From the NCBI RefSeq assembly GCF_016741935.1, contig NZ_JAERRG010000017.1, positions 180,850 to 244,849 on the forward strand: a stretch of DNA of 64,000 bases, written 5' to 3'. The position numbers were made by a program, and so were the translations under genes. Of the stretch, positions 8,985 through 17,987 are shown one piece after another; the stretch's first letter is position 1; the number at the start of each line of letters is the position of its first letter. Below the pieces are notes generated by a model. That model had not been told where the DNA came from. It worked only from the letters and a program-made list of their open reading frames with translations, and made no database searches. Source of the stretch: Streptomyces endocoffeicus (GTDB lineage: Bacteria; Actinomycetota; Actinomycetes; Streptomycetales; Streptomycetaceae).

Positions 8985-9348
8985 CGGGGCGGCTTTCGGA
9001 AGCGCGGCGGGACCGGGGCGGCCGTCACCGGGGGCGGCGGACGCGCGGCCGTACCGGGGCTTGCTGTCGTACCGGGGCACGGTGAGCGCGGGGCCGTACG
9101 CGAGTGCGGCGGGTCGGCGGCCGTACGCGTGCGCGGCGGGTCGGCGGCCGTACGGGCGTCCGATGAGCGTGAGCCCGTACCGGTACCCGTACTGGTGCCC
9201 GTACCGGTGTGCCATGGGCGCGGGGCCGTACCGGCGTGGGGCGGGCTCGCGGTCGTACCGGCGGTATCCACAGCCATCCGGGTGAGGCCGCACAGCGCAT
9301 GAGAGGCTGTCTCGCACCCAGCCAACCCACCAGGACCGGCGATCCAAC
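8985..9348. repeat. GTAC-rich degenerate repeats in a 364-base gap
   Basis: No gene is supported here. From about 9045 to 9265 short units of the form GGCCGTAC(C/G)GG and CCGTACCGG(T/C) recur more than ten times at irregular 15-30 base intervals, several as CGGCGGGTCGGCGGCCGTACG duplicates. The last 80 bases before the adnA start are non-repetitive and must hold its promoter. Confidence 0.6.
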
Positions 9349-12300
9349 GTGAGCCCCTCCCCCTCGTCCCTTCCGCGGCAGCGGCAGGCACGGCAGCCGT
9401 CCTCCCGGCAGTCGGGCCAGGGCGTCTATCGCCTGCTCCGTCATCGGCCGGAACCAGGTGCCCTTCCTGTCCTGGACGCACGGCAGCGCGCTGTGGTTGA
9501 GCACCGGGGCGGTCCTTTGCTGGTGCTCGCCGGGCCCGGCACGGGCAAGACCACGACGCTCGTGGAGGCGGTGGCGCGCCGGGTGCGCGAGGGCGCGGAT
9601 CCCGAGCGGCTCCTGGTGCTCACCTTCAGCCGTAAGGCGGCCGTCGAACTGCGCGACCGCATGTCCGCGCGCCTGGGCGGCGCGAGCGCCCCGCGGGCCA
9701 CGACCTTCCACTCCTATTGCTACGCACTGGTCCGCGCCCACCAGGACGTCGACCTCTTCGTGGACCCGCTGCGGCTGCTCTCCGGACCGGAGCAGGACGT
9801 CGTCGTCAGGGAACTGCTCGCCGGTCAGGCCGAGCTGGCGAGCGAGGGCCGGGCCTTCGTCCGCTGGCCGGACGACCTGCGCGCCTGCCTGACCACGCGG
9901 GGCTTCGCCGACGAGGTGCGGGCGGTGCTGGCCCGCAGCCGGGAGCTGGGCCTCGGCCCACGGTCGCTGGGGGAGTTCGCCCGGCGCACCGGGCGCCCCG
10001 ACTGGTCCGCCGCGGCCGGCTTCCTCGCCGAGTACCTCGACGTCCTGGACGCCCAGGGGGTGCTGGACTACGCGGAGCTGGTGCACCGCGCGGTGCTGCT
10101 CGCCGGGCGGCCGGAGGTCGCGGCCGAGCTGGCTGGGCGGTACGACGCGGTGTTCGTCGACGAGTACCAGGACACCGACGTGGCCCAGGGACGGCTGCTG
10201 CGGGCGCTCGCGGGCGGCGGCAGGACGCTGCTCGCCTTCGGTGACCCCGATCAGTCGATCTACGCCTTCCGCGGCGCCGACGTCGGCGGCATCCTCCGGT
10301 TCCGCGAGGACTTCCCGCGGGCGGACGGGCACCCCGCCGGTATGGAGGTCCTCACCGTCTCCCGCCGCTCGGGGGCCGCGCTGCTCGCGGCCACCCGGCA
10401 GATCACCGGCCGGATGCCGCTGTCCCGGCTGCCCGCGCGAGCCGTAAGGGCGCACCGGGAGCTCGCGGCCACGCGCGACGGCGGCCGCGTCGAGGCGTAC
10501 ACGTACCCGACCGCGGGCGCCGAGCTCGACAATGTGGCCGACATCCTGCGCCGCGCTCATCTGGAGGACGGGGTGCCTTGGCGTGAAATGGCCGTCCTGG
10601 TGCGCGCCGGGGGGCGCTCGATCCCGGGTGTGCGCCGGGCGCTCACCTCGGCCGGAGTCCCCGTCGAGGTGGACGGCGATGACATCCCGCTGCGCCATGA
10701 GCCCGCCGTGGCCCCCCTGCTGACGGCTCTGCGGGCGGCCGCCACGGCCGCGCTGCCGGACAGCGGCGGGCTGTCCGCGGTCCTCGGCGTCGAGACCGCC
10801 CTGACCCTGCTCGCCTCGCCCCTCGGCGGTATGGACGCCGCCGATCTGCGCCGCCTGGGCCGCGTGCTGCGCGAGGAGGAGCGGTCGGCCGGGCGGGCGG
10901 TGCCGCGCCCCTCCGACGTCCTGCTCGCCGAAGCGCTCGCCGAGCCGGAGCGCCTCGCCGTCCATGACCCGGCGTACGCACGCGGCGCCCAGAACCTCGG
11001 GCGGCTGCTGCGCACGGCCCGGGAGGCGCTGGCCCGGGGCGGCACCGCCGAACAGGCGCTGTGGGGGCTGTGGGACGGCACCCCCTGGCCCGGCCGACTG
11101 GAGCGGGCCGCCCAGCGCGGCGGCACCGCCGGGCGGAACGCGGACCGCGATCTGGACGCGGTGTGCGCGCTGTTCGAGACCGCCGCGCGCGCCGAGGAGC
11201 GCACCGGCGGCCGCGGCGCCCTCAACTTCCTGGAGGAGATCGACGCCCAGGACATAGCCGCCGACACCCTCTCCCGCCGGATGGTCCGCCCCGACGCCGT
11301 ACGGCTGATGACGGCCCACCGTGCCAAGGGGCTGGAATGGGCCCTGGTGGTCGTCGCGGGGGTGCAGGAGGGGCTGTGGCCCGATCTGCGGCGGCGCGGC
11401 TCGCTCCTGGAGGCCGACCGGATCGGCCGGGACGGGCTGGCCGAGCCGCTGCCGCCGGGCGCGCTGCTGGCCGAGGAGCGGCGGCTGTTCTATGTGGCGG
11501 CGACGCGTGCCAAGGAGCGGCTCGTGGTCACCGCCGTCAAGGCCGCCTCCGAGGACGGGGACCAGCCCTCCCGCTTCCTCGCCGAACTGGGCGTTCCGCC
11601 CACCGACGTCACCCACCGGCCGCGCCGCCCGCTGTCCGTCGCCGCGCTCGTCGCCGAGCTGCGCGCCACCACTGTCGACCCGGACGCCTCGGAGGCGCTG
11701 CGGGACGCCGCCGCGCGCCGCCTGGCCCGGCTCGCGGCGCTGCGCGACGAGGAGGGCCGCCCGCTGGTTCCGGCCGCCCACCCCTACCGCTGGTGGGGGC
11801 TGTACGAGCCGACGCACAGCGAGGTCCCGCTGCGCGACCGGGACCGGCCCGTGGCGCTCTCCGGCAGCGCGCTCGACCAGCTCGTCAACACCTGTTCGCT
11901 CCAGTGGTTCCTGGGGCGCGAGGTGAAGGCGGACGCGCCCTCGACGGCCGCCCAGGGCTTCGGCAACGTCGTGCACGTCCTGGCCGACGAGGTCGCCTCC
12001 GGCCGCACCCCCGCCGATCTCGCGGTCCTCATGGAGCGCCTGGACTCCGTATGGGACGCGCTCGCCTTCGACGCCCCCTGGAAGTCACGGCAGGAGAAGG
12101 AGCAGGCACGGGCGGCCCTGGAGCGCTTTCTGCAGTGGCATGTGATGGAGCGCGGCGGCCGCACCCCGGTCGCCACCGAGCACTCCTTCGACGTCACGCT
12201 CGAAGCCGACGTCTATAAGGTGCGCATCCGCGGCAGCATGGACCGCGTCGAGACGGACGACCAGGGGCGCGCCTATGTGGTCGACTTCAAGACCGGTAAG

Positions 12301-12651
12301 CAGGCCGTGACCCGTGGCGATGTCGAGCACCACCCCCAGCTGGCGGTCTATCAGCTGGCGGTGCGCGAGGGTGCCGTGGACGACGTCTTCGACGGCGGGC
12401 GCCCCGAGCCGGGCGGCGCGGAACTCGTCCAGCTGCGGCAGGGCGCCGCCAAGAAGGACGGCGGCGACGACGTCCCCAAGGTCCAGGCCCAGGAGCCGCT
12501 GGACGGGGAGTGGGTGGGGCAGCTGCTCGCCACGGCGGCCGGGCGCGTCCTGGACGAGCGGTTCACCCCGAGTACGGGCGACCACTGCGAGCGCTGCGCC
12601 TTCCGGGGCGCGTGCAGCGCGCGGGCGGAGGGGCGCCATGTGGTCGAGTGA
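9349..12651 (+). CDS. adnA: AdnA-like helicase-nuclease subunit with Fe-S nuclease module
   Basis: An 1100-residue UvrD/Rep-type helicase fused to a RecB-family nuclease. Visible motifs: Q-motif LDARQRAVVEH, Walker A GPGTGKTT (about 62-69), motif II VDEYQDTD (about 270), GDPDQSIYAFRGAD, MTAHRAKGLEW (about 653), YVAATRAKERL, and nuclease residues YVVDFKTGK (about 978). Four cysteines, one in NTCSLQWF (about 848) and three in CERCAFRGAC (about 1080), match the iron-sulfur clamp of AddB/AdnAB-type nucleases. With the next gene it should form the AdnAB motor-nuclease that resects double-strand breaks, the actinobacterial counterpart of RecBCD. The symbol follows gene order and size in mycobacteria; A/B assignment is an inference. 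GTG start at 9349, no clear ribosome site. Confidence 0.88.
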   Translation: MSPSPSSLPRQRQARQPSSRQSGQGVYRLLRHRPEPGALPVLDARQRAVVEHRGGPLLVLAGPGTGKTTTLVEAVARRVREGADPERLLVLTFSRKAAVELRDRMSARLGGASAPRATTFHSYCYALVRAHQDVDLFVDPLRLLSGPEQDVVVRELLAGQAELASEGRAFVRWPDDLRACLTTRGFADEVRAVLARSRELGLGPRSLGEFARRTGRPDWSAAAGFLAEYLDVLDAQGVLDYAELVHRAVLLAGRPEVAAELAGRYDAVFVDEYQDTDVAQGRLLRALAGGGRTLLAFGDPDQSIYAFRGADVGGILRFREDFPRADGHPAGMEVLTVSRRSGAALLAATRQITGRMPLSRLPARAVRAHRELAATRDGGRVEAYTYPTAGAELDNVADILRRAHLEDGVPWREMAVLVRAGGRSIPGVRRALTSAGVPVEVDGDDIPLRHEPAVAPLLTALRAAATAALPDSGGLSAVLGVETALTLLASPLGGMDAADLRRLGRVLREEERSAGRAVPRPSDVLLAEALAEPERLAVHDPAYARGAQNLGRLLRTAREALARGGTAEQALWGLWDGTPWPGRLERAAQRGGTAGRNADRDLDAVCALFETAARAEERTGGRGALNFLEEIDAQDIAADTLSRRMVRPDAVRLMTAHRAKGLEWALVVVAGVQEGLWPDLRRRGSLLEADRIGRDGLAEPLPPGALLAEERRLFYVAATRAKERLVVTAVKAASEDGDQPSRFLAELGVPPTDVTHRPRRPLSVAALVAELRATTVDPDASEALRDAAARRLARLAALRDEEGRPLVPAAHPYRWWGLYEPTHSEVPLRDRDRPVALSGSALDQLVNTCSLQWFLGREVKADAPSTAAQGFGNVVHVLADEVASGRTPADLAVLMERLDSVWDALAFDAPWKSRQEKEQARAALERFLQWHVMERGGRTPVATEHSFDVTLEADVYKVRIRGSMDRVETDDQGRAYVVDFKTGKQAVTRGDVEHHPQLAVYQLAVREGAVDDVFDGGRPEPGGAELVQLRQGAAKKDGGDDVPKVQAQEPLDGEWVGQLLATAAGRVLDERFTPSTGDHCERCAFRGACSARAEGRHVVE

Positions 12652-12652
12652 C

Positions 12653-12712
12653 GCTGTCGCGTACGGGGCTGTCGCGTACGGGGCTGGGGCGTACGGGGCT
12701 GGGGCGGCGCGG
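12653..12712. repeat. 15-base tandem repeat after adnA
   Basis: Four units of GCT(G/GGGG)-type sequence with core CGTACGGG start at 12653, 12668, 12683 and 12698; the first two are identical and the fourth is degenerate. They begin immediately after the adnA stop, inside the 158-base gap before adnB. Confidence 0.8.
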
Positions 12713-12796
12713 CACCGGGCTGACGCCGTTGCCTCTCAAGCCGTGCCCCCGGGGCGGCCGTCGACCGGCGCGGCGGGGCGTGTCGGTGGGCACCGA

Positions 12797-12812
12797 TAGC
12801 CTCACTGGAGTG
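12797..12812 (+). promoter_or_regulatory. putative leaderless promoter of adnB
   Basis: TAGCCT at 12797-12802 is followed by seven bases and then the GTG start at 12810, the spacing expected when the transcript starts at the first base of the start codon. No ribosome site with normal spacing exists upstream. Confidence 0.55.
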
Positions 12813-15800
12813 TCAGCCCGCATCACCGATCCCGAGGAGCTCAAGGAACTCCTCGGGATCCCGTTCACCCCGGAGCAGGTGGAGTGCATCACCGCGCCGC
12901 CCGCCCCGCAGGTGATCGTCGCCGGGGCGGGCTCCGGCAAGACCACGGTGATGGCCGCCCGCGTCGTCTGGCTGGTCGGCACCGGACAGGTGGCGCCCGA
13001 CCGGGTGCTCGGCCTCACCTTCACCAACAAGGCCGCCGGAGAGCTGGCGGAGCGCGTCCGTAAGGCCCTCGTCACGGCGGGCATCGTGGACTCCGACCCG
13101 GATCCGGGCGCCACCGAGGAGGCCCCGGGCGAGCCCGTCATCTCCACCTACCACGCGTTCGCCGGGCAGTTGCTCAAGGACCACGGGCTGCGCGTCGGCC
13201 TCGAGCCGAGCGCCCGGCTGCTCGCCGACGCCACCCGCTTCCAGCTCGCCGCGCGCGTTCTGCGCTCCGCCCCCGGCCCGTATCCGGCGCTCACCCGCCC
13301 CTTCGCCGACCTGGTCACCGATCTGCTCGCGCTCGACGCCGAGCTCGCCGAGCACCTCGTCCCCACCGGGCGGCTGCGCGCGTACGACACCGAGCTGCTG
13401 CGCACGCTGGAGGGCACGCGGCTCACCAACGAGGCGCTGCGCAAGGTGCCCGAGGCCGTCCGCGCCCGCCAGGAGCTGCTGGGTCTGGTCGAGGCGTACC
13501 GCGAGGAGAAGCGCCGCCGCGATCTGCTCGACTTCGGGGACCAGATCGCCCATTCGGCCACCCTGGCCCTGGACCACCCGGAGGTCGGCCGGATCCTGCG
13601 CGAGCAGTTCGCGGTCGTGCTGCTCGACGAGTACCAGGACACCTCCGTCGCCCAGCGGCTGCTGCTGTCCGGCCTCTTCGGCGGCGGCACCGGACACCCC
13701 GTCACCGCCGTCGGCGACCCCTGCCAGGCCATCTACGGCTGGCGCGGCGCCTCCGTGGCCAACCTGGACGACTTCCCCGAGCACTTCCCGCACACCGGCG
13801 GCCGACCGGCGGAGCGCTTCGCGCTCAGCGAGAACCGGCGCAGCGGCGGCCGCCTCCTGGACCTCGCCAACGGGCTGGCCGCCCCGCTGCGCGCGATGCA
13901 CGAGGGCGTCGAGGCGCTGCGCCCCGCGCCCGGCGCCGAGCGGGACGGTGCGGTGCGCTGTGCGCTGCTGCCCACCCACGCCGAGGAGCTGGCCTGGCTC
14001 GCGGACTCCATCGCCCACCTGGTGCGCACCGGCACCCCGCCCGGCGAGATCGCGGTGCTGTGCCGTACGGCGGGCGACTTCGCGCAGATCCAGGGCGCGC
14101 TGGTGGAGCGGGACATCCCGGTGGAGGTGGTGGGCCTGTCGGGGCTGCTGCATCTGCCGGAGGTGGCCGATCTGGTGGCCGTCTGCGAGGTCCTCCAGGA
14201 CCCGGGGGCCAACGCCGCGCTGGTCCGTCTGCTCACCGGGCCGCGCTGGCGGATCGGCCCCCGCGACCTCGCGCTGCTCGGCCGCCGCGCCCGCGCGGTG
14301 GTCTCCTACGGTGGGCCGGACGGGGCGGAGGACGATCCGGACCGACGGCTCGCCGAGGCCGTCGAGGGCACCGACCCCGCCGAGGTGATCTCCCTCGCCG
14401 ACGCCCTCGACACTTTCCTGGAGGCGGGCGGCGGCCCGGACGACGGGCTGCCCTTCTCGGCCGACGCACGGGTCCGGTTCGCCCGGCTCGCCGCCGAACT
14501 CCGCGAGCTGCGCCGCTCGCTGGCCGATCCGCTGATGGACGTCCTCCACCGGGTCCTGGCCACCACGGGCCTCGAGGTCGAGCTGTCCGCCTCACCGCAC
14601 GCCCTGGCCGCGCGCCGCCGCGAGACGCTCGGCAACTTCCTGGATGTCGCGGCCGCCTTCGCGGGCCGGGAGGGCGGGGCGGCCGTGGACGGCGAGGCCA
14701 CCCTGCAGGGCTTCCTCGGCTTCCTGCGCACCGCCGCGCAGTACGAGAAGGGGCTCGACAACGCCCTGCCCGGCGGCGAGAACACGGTCAAGGTGCTCAC
14801 CGCCCACAAGGCCAAGGGGCTGGAGTGGGATGTGGTGGCGGTGCCGGGGCTGGTCGCCAAGCAGTTCCCGAGCGAACAGTCCCGCGAGTCCTGGACGGCG
14901 AACGCGAAGGTGCTGCCGCACGAGCTGCGCGGGGACGCGCGGACCCTCCCGGACGTCACCGCCTGGGACAGCAAGGGGATCGCCGCCTTCAAGGACGCCA
15001 TGAAGGGGCACCAGCGGACCGAGGAGCTCCGGCTGGGCTATGTGACCTTCACCCGGCCGCGCTCGCTGCTGCTCGGCTCCGGGCACTGGTGGGGCCCCAC
15101 CCAGAAGCGTCCGCGCGGCCCGTCGGGCTTCCTGGAGGCGCTGCGCGAGCACTGCGAGGCCGGGTACGGCGAGATCGAGGCATGGGCCGAACCCCCGGAG
15201 GAGGGCGCGGAGAACCCGGCCCTGCGGGAGTCGGCGGCCGACCGGGCCTGGCCGCTTCCGCTGGACCCGGCCGCGCTGCGCCACCGCCGCCGCGCCGCCG
15301 ATGTGGTGCTCGCCCATCTGGCGCGCATCGAGACGGCGGGGGAGGAGACGGCCGCGCGGGACGAGGGGCACCCCTCGGCGGACGGGGACCTCTTCCCGGA
15401 GCCCCCGGAGGAGCTTGAGCCCCCGGAGGACCCGGAGGACCCGGAGGACCGGGAGGACCCGGAGTGGCCCGAGCCTCTGGAGGATCCTTACGGTTCGTAC
15501 GAGGACGAGCCCTACGACGACGCGCCGCACGGCGACGGGCAGCACTCCGATCCTTACGGAGCGCCGGAATCGGGCGCACCGGAGCCCGATGTGCCCGAAA
15601 TCACGCCAGAACCGGCCGATGACGAACTGGCGCCCGAGGAGGCCCGGCTGGTCGGCTCCTGGGACCGCGATCTGGACGCGCTCGCCGGAGAGCTGCGCCG
15701 GGCCCGTGAGACCGTGCATGAGGTCCCCCTGCCGGGCACGCTCACCGCGTCCCAGCTGCTGCGCCTCGCCGCCGACCCGGACGGCTTCGCACGGGAGCTG

Positions 15801-16478
15801 GCCCGTCCCATGCCCCGGCCGCCGCGCCCCGCCGCGCGGCGCGGCACCCGCTTCCACGCCTGGGTCGAGTCGCGCTTCGAGGCGCTGCCGCTGCCTTTCC
15901 TCGGCCCGGACGAGCTGCCGGGCGGCGAGGACGACGAGGCGGAGATCGCCGACGAGCGGGATCTGACCGCGCTCAAGGAGGCGTTCGCCCGCACGCCGTA
16001 CGCGCGTCGCACCCCTTACCGCGTGGAGGTGCCGGTCCAGCTGACCCTGGCGGGCCGCACCATCCGGGGCCGGATCGACGCGGTGTACCGCGAGCCCGGT
16101 ACCGGCCCCGACGACGGCCCGCGCTACGAGATCGTCGACTGGAAGACCGGCCGCTCCCAGGACGCCGACCCGCTCCAGCTGGCCATCTACCGCGTCGCCT
16201 GGGCCGAACAGCGCGGACTGCCTCTGTCGGCGGTCACGGCGGCCTTCGTGTACGTACGCAGCGGTGAGGTGGTCCGCCCCGCCGGGCTGCCCGGCCGGGC
16301 CGGGCTCGAGCGCGTCCTGCTCGGGGAGCCGGGGGACGCGGACGTAGGCGGAGACGGAGACGGAGGCGCGAATGGGGACGTAGGCGGGAACGGGGACGTC
16401 GGCGAGGGCGGGGGCGGGGACGCGACCGGAAATGACCGTATCGATGCCGGAACCGTCACCGAGAGCGAGCGCACCTGA
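12810..16478 (+). CDS. adnB: AdnB-like helicase-nuclease subunit
   Basis: A 1222-residue partner of the upstream helicase-nuclease. Walker A AGAGSGKTT lies near residue 38, VLLDEYQDTS near 270, GDPCQAIYGWRGAS, the motor motif LTAHKAKGLEWD near 660, and a RecB-type nuclease at the C terminus (RGTRFHAWVESRFE, then EIVDWKTGRSQDADPLQLAIYR near 1108). Unlike the upstream subunit it has no Cys cluster. Between motor and nuclease (about residues 855-935) lies an extremely acidic Pro/Glu/Asp-rich insert, and the last 45 residues are a Gly/Asp-rich tail; both look disordered. The start is GTG 12810, preceded by a -10-like hexamer at leaderless spacing; the frame is open further upstream but contains the 15-base repeats. 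Confidence 0.88.
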   Translation: MSARITDPEELKELLGIPFTPEQVECITAPPAPQVIVAGAGSGKTTVMAARVVWLVGTGQVAPDRVLGLTFTNKAAGELAERVRKALVTAGIVDSDPDPGATEEAPGEPVISTYHAFAGQLLKDHGLRVGLEPSARLLADATRFQLAARVLRSAPGPYPALTRPFADLVTDLLALDAELAEHLVPTGRLRAYDTELLRTLEGTRLTNEALRKVPEAVRARQELLGLVEAYREEKRRRDLLDFGDQIAHSATLALDHPEVGRILREQFAVVLLDEYQDTSVAQRLLLSGLFGGGTGHPVTAVGDPCQAIYGWRGASVANLDDFPEHFPHTGGRPAERFALSENRRSGGRLLDLANGLAAPLRAMHEGVEALRPAPGAERDGAVRCALLPTHAEELAWLADSIAHLVRTGTPPGEIAVLCRTAGDFAQIQGALVERDIPVEVVGLSGLLHLPEVADLVAVCEVLQDPGANAALVRLLTGPRWRIGPRDLALLGRRARAVVSYGGPDGAEDDPDRRLAEAVEGTDPAEVISLADALDTFLEAGGGPDDGLPFSADARVRFARLAAELRELRRSLADPLMDVLHRVLATTGLEVELSASPHALAARRRETLGNFLDVAAAFAGREGGAAVDGEATLQGFLGFLRTAAQYEKGLDNALPGGENTVKVLTAHKAKGLEWDVVAVPGLVAKQFPSEQSRESWTANAKVLPHELRGDARTLPDVTAWDSKGIAAFKDAMKGHQRTEELRLGYVTFTRPRSLLLGSGHWWGPTQKRPRGPSGFLEALREHCEAGYGEIEAWAEPPEEGAENPALRESAADRAWPLPLDPAALRHRRRAADVVLAHLARIETAGEETAARDEGHPSADGDLFPEPPEELEPPEDPEDPEDREDPEWPEPLEDPYGSYEDEPYDDAPHGDGQHSDPYGAPESGAPEPDVPEITPEPADDELAPEEARLVGSWDRDLDALAGELRRARETVHEVPLPGTLTASQLLRLAADPDGFARELARPMPRPPRPAARRGTRFHAWVESRFEALPLPFLGPDELPGGEDDEAEIADERDLTALKEAFARTPYARRTPYRVEVPVQLTLAGRTIRGRIDAVYREPGTGPDDGPRYEIVDWKTGRSQDADPLQLAIYRVAWAEQRGLPLSAVTAAFVYVRSGEVVRPAGLPGRAGLERVLLGEPGDADVGGDGDGGANGDVGGNGDVGEGGGGDATGNDRIDAGTVTESERT

Positions 16479-16519
16479 GCGGCCCGGAGGCCCCCGCCCT
16501 CGCCCGGCCGCGGGCCGGA

Positions 16520-16535
16520 TAGGCTCACATGCATG
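16520..16535 (+). promoter_or_regulatory. putative leaderless promoter of the M20 peptidase gene
   Basis: TAGGCT at 16520-16525, seven bases, then ATG at 16533. No Shine-Dalgarno sequence is present between them. Confidence 0.55.
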
Positions 16536-17936
16536 AGCAACACCCCGGACACGGACAACGCCGTCCGCGCCTTTGTGGACGGCCATCGCGCCGCCTTCCT
16601 CGCCGAGCTCTCCGAGTGGCTGCGCATCCCGTCCGTATCCGCCGACCCCGCCCGCGCCGACGACGTCCGGCGCGGCGCCCAGTGGCTCAGGGATCACCTG
16701 TCCGCCACGGGCTTCCCGGTGACTGAGATATGGGACACACCGGGCGCCCCGGCCGTGTTCGCCGAATGGCCGTCCGGTGATCCCGACGCCCTTACGGTGC
16801 TCGTCTACGGCCACCACGACGTCCAGCCCGCCGACCGCGCGGACGGCTGGCGCACCGACCCCTTCGAGCCCGTCATCGAGGACGGCAGGCTCTACGCCCG
16901 CGGCGCCGCCGACGACAAGGGGCAGGTTCTCTTCCACAGCCTGGGGATACGGGCGCACCTGGCCGTGACCGGCCGTGCCGCGCCCGCGGTGAACCTCAAG
17001 TTGCTGATCGAGGGCGAGGAGGAGTCCGGCTCCCCGCACTTCCCCGAGCTGGTCCGCGCGCACGCCGACCGGCTGGCCTGCGACACCGTGATCGTCTCCG
17101 ACACCGGGATGTGGTCCGAGGACACCCCGACCGTCTGCACCGGTATGCGGGGCCTGGTCGAGTGCCAGATCGATCTCCACGGCCCCGGCCAGGACATCCA
17201 CTCCGGCTCCTTCGGCGGCGCGGTCCCCAACCCGGCCACCGAGGCCGCCCGGCTGGTCGCCGCGCTGCACGACGACGACCGTAAGGTGGCGATCCCCGGC
17301 TTCTACGACGGCGTCGTGGAGCTGACCGACCGTGAGCGCGAGCTCTTCGCCGAGCTGCCGTTCGACGAGGCGGGCTGGCTGCGGACCGCGCACTCACGGG
17401 CCACGCTCGGCGAGGCCGGGTACTCCACCCTGGAGCGGATCTGGGCCCGTCCGACCGCCGAGGTCAACGGCATCGGCGGGGGCTACCAGGGGCCGGGCGG
17501 AAAGACCATCGTGCCCTCGGCCGCCCAGCTGAAGCTGTCCTTCCGGCTGGTGGCGGGCCAGGACGTGGAGAAGATCCAGTCGGCCGTGCGGAACTGGGCC
17601 GCCGCTCTGCTCCCGGCCGGGATCCGCCATGAGATCACCTATTGGGGCGCCACCCGCCCCTGTCTGACCCCGCTGGACCACCCCGCGCTCCAGTCGGTCG
17701 TCCGCGCCATGGGGCGCGTCTTCGGCCAGAAGGTCCGCTTCACCCGCGAGGGCGGATCGGGCCCCGCCGCCGATCTCCAGGACATCCTCGGCGCTCCGGT
17801 GCTCTTCCTGGGCATCTCGGTGCCGTCCGACGGCTGGCACGCGCCCAACGAGAAGGTCGAGCTCGACCTGCTCATGAAGGGCGCCGAGACGGCCGCCCAC
17901 CTCTGGGCCGATCTCGCCGAGAATGGACGGGAATAG
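16533..17936 (+). CDS. M20 family dipeptidase / peptidase
   Basis: A 467-residue zinc peptidase of the M20 (ArgE/DapE/carnosinase) family, cytosolic, expected to cleave dipeptides or N-acyl amino acids with two metal ions. Metal-site motifs are clear: VLVYGHHDVQP (first His and neighbouring acid), YARGAADDKGQ (bridging Asp), IEGEEESGSPHF (catalytic Glu pair), IVSDTGMW and a C-terminal His in SDGWHAPNEKVELD. The dimerisation domain carries DIHSGSFGG. Its length is usual. It sits between adnB and nudC, replacing the channel-like gene that occupies this slot in mycobacteria. Exact substrate is not predictable. Confidence 0.9.
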   Translation: MSNTPDTDNAVRAFVDGHRAAFLAELSEWLRIPSVSADPARADDVRRGAQWLRDHLSATGFPVTEIWDTPGAPAVFAEWPSGDPDALTVLVYGHHDVQPADRADGWRTDPFEPVIEDGRLYARGAADDKGQVLFHSLGIRAHLAVTGRAAPAVNLKLLIEGEEESGSPHFPELVRAHADRLACDTVIVSDTGMWSEDTPTVCTGMRGLVECQIDLHGPGQDIHSGSFGGAVPNPATEAARLVAALHDDDRKVAIPGFYDGVVELTDRERELFAELPFDEAGWLRTAHSRATLGEAGYSTLERIWARPTAEVNGIGGGYQGPGGKTIVPSAAQLKLSFRLVAGQDVEKIQSAVRNWAAALLPAGIRHEITYWGATRPCLTPLDHPALQSVVRAMGRVFGQKVRFTREGGSGPAADLQDILGAPVLFLGISVPSDGWHAPNEKVELDLLMKGAETAAHLWADLAENGRE

Positions 17937-17987
17937 CTTGCTCACGTACATGAACCACCCATTGCACTGGGGGAGTTGGAAGCAGCT

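Noticed and set aside
9025..11976. Long open frame on the minus strand opposite adnA
   Set aside because: Shadow of high third-position G/C on the real plus-strand helicase; no recognisable domain, and the helicase motifs fix the true frame.
14592..17393. 933-codon minus-strand frame over adnB and the M20 peptidase
   Set aside because: No conserved motif; it bridges two well-supported plus-strand genes and their promoter.
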